NCBI GenBank assembly: GCA_015039365.1
Contig: WION01000763.1
Coordinates: 1-20,562, forward strand
Length of the DNA: 20,562 nt
Origin: Amanita rubescens
Taxonomy: Eukaryota > Basidiomycota > Agaricomycetes > Agaricales > Amanitaceae
Direction of reading: 5' to 3'
Below, piece by piece: positions 1 through 9,066 of this stretch. The notes beneath the pieces were generated by a model, which worked only from the letters and a program-made list of their open reading frames with translations, searched no databases and was not told the DNA's origin. Every line of letters begins with the position of its first letter. Within the stretch, counting starts at the first letter, position 1. The position numbers were made by a program, and so were the translations under genes.

Positions 1-76
1 CCCGTCCGAACATCTTCTTCAAGCGATTGCGAAATCCCTTGGACTCTTTGGCAGTCTGCGACCGTTGGTCAGTCAT
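1..76 (-). CDS. N-terminus of an unidentified gene, cut by the left edge
   Basis: On the minus strand an ATG at 76-74 opens a frame that stays open to position 1, giving 25 residues that begin MTDQRSQTAKESKG and end in a basic stretch (FRNRLKKMFGR). The opening is hydrophilic, with no signal peptide. Short basic N-termini of this kind are seen at the start of many basidiomycete NACHT/STAND proteins, but nothing diagnostic is visible, so the function is unknown. The gene continues outside the window. Confidence is limited because only 76 bases can be read. Confidence 0.4.
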   Translation of the reverse strand, partial: MTDQRSQTAKESKGFRNRLKKMFGR

Positions 77-273
77 ATCGATGAGGGGAGGAGATAAGAG
101 CTTTAGGGTCCGTCACTTCAGTTCTCCCACGTCGTCCGTCAAAGAATAGGCTAACGCGGCACCGATCTTTCTCACCGCCGAGAGGAGGTCTCGTAGACCT
201 TATTCCCTTCCTTCTACACTGTTCTCGCGCGAGAACTCAGCAACCCAGCACTCAACCTGGAACTCCCTCGCTC

Positions 274-527
274 ATGTCCAACACGACCTCATCTTCCTCA
301 GTTCCCAATCTTGTTCTTCCCACGGGAAAACCGCCGCTGTCATCCTTCTTCCTCTCGTCGTCATCGGCGCCATCATGATCTGGGACATGGTCGAACGACG
401 GTGTCTCCTTTGCCACCGACCTCGCCCTTCCACAGATTCTCGTCATACAGCCAGCACTTCCGAGCGCAAATCTCGACGGTTATATCCTCCTCGCCCTTAT
501 CTGACTACACGTTCTCGCTCAACCTAA
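274..527 (+). pseudogene. Possible small single-pass membrane protein with a frame break
   Basis: An ATG at 274 begins a Ser/Thr-rich stretch (MSNTTSSSSVPNLVLPTGK). In the next frame, from about 327, the sequence reads TAAVILLPLVVIGAIMIW, a convincing membrane-spanning helix, followed by a basic, Arg/Ser-rich tail ending at TAA 525-527. Joining the two halves needs one extra base in the A run at 327-330. The layout (Ser-rich outside, one helix, basic cytosolic tail) is a common fungal small-membrane-protein pattern. No family is recognised. It could be a sequencing indel, a broken gene, or a chance hydrophobic run whose true N-terminus lies in an upstream exon. Confidence 0.3.
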
Positions 528-1128
528 TATATCCGACAGTTCGTAATGCTTATAGCGCGATGCAAATGTTATTTCGCTCGGAATGCCTGGTGAATGTGTT
601 GACGAGGAAGGACCGTGACGGTAGTATTTCCCATTGTTTGGAATATCGATATCGATAGTAACGGATCGCAACAGGAGTCTTACTGCACAATGCGCACCTA
701 CTCTCGGCCGCCCTGATCACGATTCAGATTCTCAGTATCCGTATCCCTCCATCCATCCAGCCATTTTCTCTCTGCGGTTAGTAGCTTTCCGAAGTGATTT
801 GTTTGGTGGAGTTAGCATCCAGTCCTGTATTCAATATTGTGCTATAGACGCTTTGTATCTCTCGGGAAGGCTTTATCTAATCAATAAGGAAAATGCTGTC
901 GCGTTTACACAGATACTGCGTAACTATACATTCCATTGCCAACTCGGCCCAACTGGATCTCCCCGAGTGCTACAAGCCCCAAACGACAACCGTAATAGCA
1001 TTAATGAACAAAAGAGACACTGCTCTGCACCACGAACCCAGCCGCTGAACCAATACATCCAATCTGAACACCATTCACGACCCATTCTGGATCATCTTGT
1101 TCAACATAGCTCAACGTCTACTTTCATA
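528..1128. other. Stretch without a supported gene
   Basis: A plus-strand open frame runs from 634 to 1143, but its composition (many Ser, Asn, His, Arg and Ile, no domain or repeat) looks like open non-coding sequence. I see no RNA gene, repeat or clear splice pair here. Confidence 0.4.
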
Positions 1129-1413
1129 TTAATAAACGAGTAAGAGGAAACGTGGAACGCTCGCCATGGTCCATAAAATGGCCCTACCACCGATCATCTT
1201 GACTGTCCCCTTCAACTTCCCAATCGGTGGCTGCATTCTGTTACCTTCCTCTGCCAATTTAGATTCGCCGGCCTTGAGATCAGCTGATCCGTCTTGAATT
1301 GGGGTTGAGGAGGAAGAAGGTGTAGGACGAGGAGGCGGAGAGTACCCCGTTATGAATAGCGTGATTGGGAATAGCCGGATGCCTCGTTGATGTCTTCTTC
1401 TTTGCTCCGCCAA
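1129..1413 (-). CDS. Weak small ORF just outside the left repeat array
   Basis: A minus-strand frame stays open from about 1413 to a stop at 1129-1131. Its middle part reads as plausible soluble protein (KAGESKLAEEGNRMQPPIGK, then LKGTVKMIGG), while its two ends look non-coding. A GGTAGG donor-like site directly follows the IGG codons, so it may be a middle exon of a short gene. No ATG suits its start: the frame opens with TTG next to the repeat boundary at 1410. No family assigned. Confidence 0.2.
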   Translation of the reverse strand: MAEQRRRHQRGIRLFPITLFITGYSPPPRPTPSSSSTPIQDGSADLKAGESKLAEEGNRMQPPIGKLKGTVKMIGGRAILWTMASVPRFLLLVY

Positions 1414-1725
1414 ATTGGACTAAATCGAATGATCATACATGATCATGCATTATCCATGCAAGATCTGCGTGATCACGCATGATCACGAGTGGACGACGTA
1501 TGGCCACACATGATCACCCATGGCCAATACATGATCACGCATGATCGTACGTGGGCCACGCATGATTGACTTTTCGAAGCAAAAATCATCCTTGCGTGAT
1601 CACTCGTCGTCCACACCTCCAACTTGAAAAAGTGAATTTACAACAACGCGTCGAACACTCATGACCAACGCGTGACCCATTCATCCCCAATGCGTGGTCC
1701 ATGCATTGTTCGTGCACGAGCATGA
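1410..1725 (+). repeat. Left GATC-rich subterminal repeat array
   Basis: This stretch is built from roughly 10-bp units in which a GATCA (or GGNCA-like) core is followed by a CGCAT/CACAT-like spacer, for example CATGATCACGCATGATCACG around 1473-1492. About nine GATC sites fall between 1430 and 1605. Farther in, the units degrade to GCGTGNNC and TCGTCGTCCAC-like words, fading near 1725. The outer edge carries the candidate terminal sequence at 1410. The array at 18776-19120 has the same words in inverted orientation, with its dense end also pointing outward. No coding capacity is apparent. Confidence 0.6.
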
Positions 1726-1890
1726 AGTATTGAGACAAACGACTCGTTGTATTTCTCAAGCTAAACATTGGAACGAAAATTCTACTATATTTCTACTTCT
1801 AGCGAGACCGGTGGCTAGCAGAATTGAACGAGAGCAAGGAGTATGAATTGAGACCACAGAAGTTTCGAGAGCGACTGATAGCGATAAACA

Positions 1891-2063
1891 TATGTGTTTA
1901 CGAGCTTGAAAAATGGAATGTTGATAGCGATGGTTCGAATCCTTGAAAGTAACTGAAGGACCTGCTTGTAGATATGTGTTTAAAAGGCTTGAAAAATGGA
2001 AAGGTGTTGATAGCGATGGTTCGAATCCTTCAGAGTAACCGATAATGAAGGAGCCGCTCGTAG
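1891..2063 (+). repeat. Tandem repeat, two copies of 82-91 bp, each with a B-box-like sequence
   Basis: Copy 1 (1891-1972) and copy 2 (1973-2063) share TATGTGTTTA at their start, then GCTTGAAAAATGGAA, then GTTGATAGCGATGGTTCGAA, and end in CTNGTAG. Each contains GGTTCGAATCC (1932-1942 and 2018-2028), which fits the RNA polymerase III B-box consensus GGTTCGANNCC. A cloverleaf cannot be closed around either one: the acceptor arms do not pair and no anticodon arm is clear. They may be tRNA-derived (SINE-like) fragments. They overlap open minus-strand sequence that I do not take as coding. Confidence 0.55.
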
Positions 2064-2078
2064 CGCGCGAGTCCAGAT

Positions 2079-3631
2079 TCAGTTCCACGTCCTAAAATCA
2101 GCTGAAGGACGTCGATGAACCGGAAGTGATGTGCGAGAATACGCATCGCGGGCATGGATATCAGCCCCGCGCCGTAGCAGGAGGGATACACATGACAATG
2201 CTCGCATAGGATTGTTCATCAGAAGGTGCAGTGCACTCTGTCCCTCGTCGTTCTGAAAGTGTGGATTTGCACCAGCCACCAAAACCCGGTGAATGATAGC
2301 TTCTCAATTCCGAACGTCTTCGGTGGACGCAGCGATATGAAGGGCCGTTTCACTGTTGCAGTTGATTTGATTAACGTCCACCCTCCTTAAAAGGTTGTCG
2401 ACAAGCATTAGGGAGGCAGATCTTTCCACGGCGACGCATAGCGGTGTTGAACCTCTGTTATCTTCAGCCATGAGTTCTTCAGTACAAAAATGTGGGATCA
2501 ACATCGCAAGATCGAGTCTGACGGCGAGTTGGCCGGGAGTGAGGAGATGAAGCTCAACCTTGACGCCATTCTTGTCGTAAAGCTGCAGCGCTCCTAGTTC
2601 CTCGTATGCCAAATCGCAATGTACAACACTCTGCGGGTACAGGGCATATCTGAGGAACGGCTGGGTTATCCTGGCAGGGTTCGCGAGGAATTCTTTGACA
2701 GACGCGTGAAAAGGAATAACCACGTCAGGGAGATATGGAAAAGTACTGCTGGGAGCACAGACGAGGAGGTTTGCGCAATCGTCGATGAGGGATATTGGAT
2801 CCGTCACGACGCGTGCTGGGTCCCATACGTCGATCATTTCACCTGTCGCGATGCCTTCCGCCAATTCGTACAGCGTGAGAGGTTGTACTGCGTATATAGC
2901 CAGTCGCAGCACTCGACGAATGCGGTCCGAATTAGGATGCGCATCAATGGTTTCGAGAGCCCTAGATAACGTGTCCTCCATTCCGTGGGGTAAGTCGTCC
3001 AAAGCTTCTCGTATATCGTAATCTGTCCGCAACTTTCTCAATCGCCGCATGTGATACGACGGCCATAGAAAGCTGAAGAGAAACGTCAGGATCTCCATCA
3101 AAAGATGTAAATCGGATAGATAATGCTTACGTGCTTACGTTCCTTGTGCACCGGAGATCAACCTATCAATAATGTCCCGAACTAGCTGGGGATCCCGAGT
3201 TTTGACGTGCCTCACATCCGTTTCGACGAACCTCCGCGCGTCATGGTTGATATCGTCTCGTCCAATTATCACCTTTCCGTGCCCCTGAAACTCGTTGCGA
3301 ATTTGAGAATTGACGCGACCAGTAGCGAGCACGTTGATTTCCACAGCTAGAACTGTCAGAGCTGGTAGCAACTCGGAAAGATTGTCACATTCGTCTACGG
3401 CATCAATCACGACGAAGTCTTATCAAACTCTCGCGCGAATTCCAAGATGAGCTCTGTCAGGTCGAAGTCGTGAACGGATCGAGGATTTGGACATTGTTTG
3501 AGTAAATTGATGACGGCTGGCTTCAACCCTGGAGAGACTTTGCGTAAAAGTTGAGCAAGCAAACCTGTTGCGTAAGTGTCGCGGCTACGACGGTCGATTA
3601 CGAGTATGACGGACGGCGAGGGTACGGGCAA
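2079..3631 (-). pseudogene. NACHT-ankyrin (NLR-like) gene remnant
   Basis: In minus-strand order the pieces are: the second half of a NACHT NTPase domain (about 3631-3139) with the Walker B-like box FVVIDAVDEC near 3395; a 66-bp intron (3073-3138) joining GAQGT to FLWPSYHMRRLRKL, a typical NACHT tail; a helical region with TDYDIREALDDLP and LRLAIYAVQPLTLYELAEG; then ankyrin repeats (STPLCVAVE, ETALHIAAS, GANPHFQNDEGQSALHLLM, GADIHARDAYSRTSL) ending near 2079. Fungal NACHT-ANK proteins are nucleotide-binding signalling proteins linked to self/non-self recognition. Two breaks are visible: a missing base near 3415, just before the Walker B box, and an in-frame TGA at 2306-2304 inside the ankyrin region (a CGA-to-TGA change would explain it). 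The P-loop exon expected upstream of an acceptor near 3633 was not found. It is probably non-functional. Confidence 0.8.
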
Positions 3632-3639
3632 ACTCTATT

Positions 3640-5386
3640 TGGGTACCGAGGAAAACTAGAGGTGAATGAGCAAAGAGAAGAGCGAGTGAGGTAGCGAGAG
3701 TCGCACCTGGTCTGGCCGAAGCTAGAGTGATGGTATTCAGGTTGCTGCTGCTGGGTGCGTCGAGGGATTACTGGTTGCGTGACATTTCGACAAAGGCTTG
3801 AGGGTGGAAAAGCTGTCTGCGCAGAGCTGGAGAAAGATGCTGAACCCCGAGCCCGCACGTCGAGTGGTGCGCTGCGTTCTTGTCACGACTCATCGCCGTG
3901 AAGCACTCGCAACGCCAAGCATACCCACCCGGACCTTTTACCATTTTGAGCTTCTTCTCCTGCCCGTACCATTCGTTTGACCTCCTGTTACCGCGTTCAT
4001 ACCAAATCAAGCCATGCCTGGTGCGTCCTTGACCTATTAATCCCAAATACTCTTTCACCGTCGATAGCGGTCTTCATTCGAGATAGTATGAAACGTATGG
4101 GGAATGCGTTGGGGTCGGTTTTGTTCGATGGTTCGTCCGCGAGGCACTACAGCGTCGCAATCAAATTTTGACGACGTAAAGCGACGAATGTTTTGTTTAG
4201 AGTGTTTGAGACATTGGCAAGCGGCCTTGCCGGGTATTGTTCTGCAGGTGCGTTCACCGACGGCCAATTAACCCATTATTCACGAAAAGCAAAGTATTGC
4301 ATTCGGTCATTCGTAGGTGGAAGAAGGATCCCTTGGAACAATACAGGAGAGTCCAGAGCGGTAGGGGCGCGGAGGACGTGTGATAGTCATTTCTTCGCTC
4401 TCGAAAACATATTTCTTGATATTTTATATCCTTCGCGATGTTCTGAAGTGATGGACAACGCGTGCCCCTTCGCCTGATGCCAACAACACGATTCACTATC
4501 ATATCATATCCCGGCAGTACGCCCTGTTTTTAGAATGCATTCCATATATCATATCTTCACTTCTCCGTACTTCATCTTGTAGTCCCGTATGAACACAATA
4601 CTGCGTCCAACATCCCAATCTATTCTCTATATAATATGAGTTAGCGTTCACGCGCAAAAACGATAACTTCTTAACAGTTGTACGCCACTCGTCATCGCCA
4701 CAATCAAACGGATCAAATACGGCCTTGATGCATCAGTGATAGAGGCATGATCGTCGGCTCGGGAACGGGACGGGACCACGAATGCAATAATGTCCGGACT
4801 CCATTCACGACACACGGTACGTGACGGCACCTTCAATACCAACGGATATCCACAGTTAACAATCCACCATTCTGGCGAAGGTTGCTTTGGTAACGGAGGA
4901 AGGCCTGATGTCACGCGCTCCGACTGACATATGGGGTAACGTTAAAATAGGTCGCGACTCCTCGACGGCGCATCAATTTCCCGCGCCTAAATTCTTCAAT
5001 GTTCGTCAAGTTCCTCATTGGACCTTATCCTCCGTTCCCCTCCCCTGTTTCACCTCCTCGCGTATATCCCAGAACAGCTCAGCTGCATGTCGTCCTATTT
5101 TTAGATTATGACACAAGTGTTCCACATACGGCCGTCACCGCCCCTACCGCTTCTGCTTGAACAAGGTATATTTGAAAACAACATACCCACGTACCCGGGA
5201 AAGCCGAGCCATGATGCAGATAGTAGTGTTCTATCGCCATGATACGTCCTGCTCAATGATTTATATTTCAAATTTGGCAAAAGAATATCCCTATTCCCGT
5301 GTAAGCCGAGCTTAAACGTGCATCCGTCGGCGGCCGACCTTCCCTATCGTAAAAATCGCTGACATCCTATCCAAACAAGTGATCCG
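3640..5386. other. 1.7-kb stretch without a supported gene
   Basis: Short open frames occur on both strands but none shows a domain, a consistent exon chain or coding-like composition. The NACHT P-loop exon would be expected in 3640-4100 on the minus strand and is not visible. The least unlikely coding piece is a minus-strand frame at 4648-4914 (start MTSGLPPLPKQPSPEWW), which I cannot assign. No RNA gene or repeat array was recognised. Confidence 0.4.
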
Positions 5387-5443
5387 ATGCTTCAGCGAAA
5401 AAAAAAAACTGTGCCATACCTTTGCTCCCACCCTCATCTTCTC

Positions 5444-8400
5444 ATGCCAGAAGTTATCCCAACAGCTTTGGCAATACGCGCCCATTGCACTCTGAGAGAG
5501 GGGTGCCGCTGTCCCAAGGCCGTCTTTCGAGAAGATGATGGCATCAACTTAAGGCGGATGCCTAAGAGTCCCGATGAGGTCTGCATTTGCCAGCATCCGT
5601 GGTGGATGCATATAGTCCCACCTCCACCATCAGTAGGTCAAGGTGGATGCCTTTCAAGCCATTGCGGAGGGTATCATCCCCATGTAACTCGTCTGTTTAC
5701 CATCCGATTAGTTAGCGTCTGATTTTTTATTTAGAATCAAGGAGATAACCCTACGTTATGTGTCTGCGGCCAGTCATTCGACCTCCACGAGATACTTGTC
5801 TCTACACAAGCCGAGGCAAACGCCAGTGGAGCTTCTGCTGCTGCAGCTGCCGCTTCTCCAATTCAGCCCAATGCCACCGAAGCCGCCGCTCAGGTGGCAC
5901 GTAGCCCTCCCGCGCGTGCATTTGCTAATGTCGGCAATCGATCACTACATTCATGGACGAATGCCACCGCGGCCGTCAGCACAGCAAATCGCCAGAGAAT
6001 GGAGGCAGCAGCGAACCATCGTCCCTCCAAAGCACGCAGAAGCCGCAGCCAAGTGTCCGTCCCTATTCCACAAGTGCCTTCTGCCGCGTCCACGATTATT
6101 CAATATAATTGTGCAATATGGCCATTTGTCGTGCGTATCCCTCTCTCCCTGTTTCATGATAACATGTCACTTAAACTTCTTAGCTTGATAACAATTATTC
6201 CTACGCAGGACAACCGCCACCCGAACCTGTTTTCAACATCAGGGAGCTTGGTGTAGTCGTCGACCACTTGTCGAGACATAATCTGGTGTTTCATGTAGAA
6301 TTAAGTCAAAATGCGCCCAATCCATGGATGACGATTGATCGTGCCTTGAAATTGCATCTGGACGCCAACGAATTCCAGCTCAAGCGCCCAGACGATGACG
6401 ACGGCAACACGTTCAATAGCCTCGCATGGGACGTGTTGGGTCAATCCAAATCCAAGCAAAAGAGGTCGAAGTGGGCTTTCCAAGTGGGCTTAGCAGGTCT
6501 TGCCGAATTCACTACCGAGTTCTTGCGCCAACATGCGACGATCGTTCTCGTTCAAACGAATACACGTGAGGCTCCTTTTCTCTTGCTTGGTCAGTCCTCT
6601 TTCGCTATCATCCATGCAATTGATTCATACCTATCTGTTAGCCCCTACACGTGGTAACCTTCGAGGCCCCATTCCCGACGGACCACTGAATCGCCTTCAA
6701 CACGCTTGCATGCCATGGCGCCTTCTCGGTGGTGATACCTTCAAATGGCTTAAACTGAAACCCATTGCAAGAAATGGAGGATGTATTAACAACGAATGCC
6801 CATCAGCAGAGGGCGCTAGTTCATCTGTAGGTGATTTTTTAAATCAGAAAGTCCTCCCATGATATAAACAACTCAGGCTTCTGGCCGTCGACGCCGCATC
6901 TCATCGCCCACGGTAAGAGTTGCCACAATGATCGCTTCTCTTGCCAATCCATATCTACAGCTCAAGCCCGGCAACGCTAAGCGGCGCCGCCCAGGCGAGA
7001 ATTCTACATCTTCTGAGGAAACCAGCGATAGCGACATCGAAATGGTAGAAACCCGAAATGAGGGCGAAGACGCGACGACGCTATTGCAGGACGACATTGA
7101 AAACGACAGGGCAGATTCGCCAATTGATCTCGACTTGTATGAAGAAGTTGACGATCCCTCGGCAGATAAAGGCGAAGTACAGCTGCCACGATTGGACGAT
7201 ATCAGAGTCTGGCAGCTTCATATCCGTTCTCAGTCGATCCACCAGGTGTTCCGTCTCGGCGCGCCTTCAATCGAGCTGGCCTCACCGGCATTCGTCCATT
7301 TGGTGAAGTCATTGATATCAGGCACCGCGCCGTATCAATACGAACCCGAAGACCCTGAGCAAATCACATGCAACATCCGGAACAGTAGCGCGTTGTTGTC
7401 TTCACTGCGACCCTTTTTTATGTAAGTGGCATTGCACGTCGCTCGAGCATGATCTCATTCAGGTTCAGAGGCAAGAATAAGATTCCCGCACTTGGCGATG
7501 GGCCATCACAAAGTGTTCATCAAGGTGCTCTTGATCTACGCGTAAAGGGGGATAACCGTTGGGTTCCCTTCCAAGGTGGAGCCTATCGCACATTGGATAT
7601 GTCCCTTCCACCCAATCTTATACGCGCGCCCGCATATATAGATTATGAAACAGATGGCGTGTTGACGGCACTAGTGATGGTGCAACTCCTGCTTGAGCCT
7701 TATCCAGTCAACCCGTTCCTCGTTTACGCAGCCTTCTTCCAAGACGATTCATGCTTTGATTTCCTTTTGCGCCCGTATCAAGACTACTTGCCTGAACATC
7801 TACTCGCGATGTTACCTGACAAGGAGACCCATGACCTTGTTGCCCTCGTCCTAAACATGACGCCAGATACAACGCTCTCTATAAGTGACCCGATTCACAA
7901 TACTCTGATCGACCGGGCTGCACAGGCCGAGATACCTGCACCCCTTTTCCTGCGTGTGCGCGAGGGTGATGAACACGAGGGTATCGTGCGCCCACTCTTA
8001 ACGGCACTCCTCGTTGGCCACCACGCACCATGGCAACGTCGTCAATTCGAAGCCTTCCAGAAAGGGTTACGCTTGAAACTCTGCAGAGTCGACGACATTC
8101 TCCCGGTAAGTTAATCCTTTCTTCCTTCGTTGTGTATTTTGATAAAGGGATGTGGTAATGTAGCCCCTAGCGCCAGGTGAAACCCATAGGGCCAGGTTTC
8201 TCTACGCGTTCAAGCTTGTGGCCACGATTTGGAACCATCGGATCCTATCGTTTAAAGACGTCTACAAACGAATATCTTGCTATTATGTCTGTCTCGCAGA
8301 ACACAAAGACAAAGCCAAGCTCTACGCGCAGCTTTTCCTAGTTCGTCTCTACCATTGGATGAGAGGTAAGGGACATCCACGCCAACTTGTGGGGAACATC

Positions 8401-8781
8401 GTCTCGGAGGCCTGACTACAAAAAAAGCTTGAAGTCGCCGCGCACGACGCGCCCGGCGCTCTTTTGGAAAGCCATGACGGATTCTGTTGTTTTGCCCGTA
8501 GATGATAAGAAAGATATCGAAGTGTGTTCTTGCTCCTCCATCGCCGGCTACAGTCGTTAACTCCCTTGAACCAGGTGCGCCTGAAATATATGCGTTCGCG
8601 GCAACCCGCGAGCGAGCGCCAGCCATTGCGCATATCCACGTGCCTAAAAAAATTGGAAGTGAATTTGGATCCGGACGTGCAGAACCTGCTGCTGGAACCG
8701 GTGGTCTCAGGTGTTCCGGTTTTTGACTTGTGGTTCCATAAGATAGTCGCAACCGCCGCCAATGACTATAATGCAGTATAA
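5444..8781 (+). CDS. Large HECT-like protein with N-terminal Cys/His motifs, intact, nine exons
   Basis: Exons that keep frame throughout: 5444-5632, 5735-6134, 6209-6565, 6642-6826, 6877-6912, 6961-7421, 7463-8105, 8164-8365 and 8510-8781, giving about 914 residues. An in-frame ATG at 5387 would add 19. Most donors are canonical; those at 6135 (GTATCC) and the 8366-8509 intron are less certain. Residues 15-56 hold C-x5-CxC...CxC-H-x4-H, and residues 72-81 repeat CxCGxxFxxH, both suggestive of small zinc knuckles. An Ala-rich linker and an acidic Ser/Glu/Asp stretch (around residues 410-460) follow. The C-terminus has a SLTPLNQ then PLRISTCLKKLEV pattern, like the end of a HECT ubiquitin-ligase lobe, with Cys869 in the place of the catalytic cysteine. 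An E3 ligase role is inferred from this short resemblance only. The gene is convergent with the transposase next door. Confidence 0.7.
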
Positions 8782-9036
8782 TAGGCGAACCCTTAGAAAT
8801 TGGCTCGAAACCTAGAAACCGCTAGTGTCAGTAAATAGAACCATAAAATACATCCGCTGGACTTACAAGGGCAGTCTTGCCATCATTGACGCCTGATGCA
8901 GTTGACTTGAATTTCGATTCGTAATGTACGTCGCGCGTTTATTTACGTATGCCATTTAGAATAGGTCTAAGAACCACGTTAGGGCTGACTTGAATTTCGA
9001 TTCGTAATATACGTCGCGTTTATATACGTATGCAAT
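8782..9036. other. Gap between two convergent genes
   Basis: This is the shared 3' region of the HECT-like gene (plus strand) and the integrase gene (minus strand). Apart from the tandem duplication that starts at 8903 I see no feature and no clear terminator or polyadenylation signal. Confidence 0.4.
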
Positions 9037-9066
9037 TTAGAATAGGTCTAAGCACCACGTTAGGGC
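8903..9066. repeat. Tandem duplication of 81-83 bp reaching into the integrase 3' end
   Basis: Unit 1 (8903-8985) and unit 2 (8986-9066) both run from TGACTTGAATTTCGATTCGT to CCACGTTAGGGC and differ at only a handful of positions (GCGCG/GCG, TTTATTT/TTTATAT, GCCATTT/GCAATTT, GAACC/GCACC). Unit 2 contains the last codons and the stop (9037-9039) of the minus-strand integrase, so the duplication copied the gene's extreme 3' end and 3' flank. The close match implies a recent event. Confidence 0.85.

Noticed and set aside
634..1143. Plus-strand open frame of 169 codons
   Set aside because: No domain, repeat or splice support. The composition looks like translated non-coding DNA.
1921..2035. tRNA genes suggested by two GGTTCGAATCC sequences
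   Set aside because: T-stem pairing is imperfect and no cloverleaf closes; better read as a tandem repeat with B-box-like words.
1756..2088. Minus-strand open frame of about 110 codons containing GYSEGFEPSLS-like sequence
   Set aside because: It overlaps the tandem B-box repeat, and its repeated peptide pattern comes from the repeat itself. It does not continue the ankyrin repeats.
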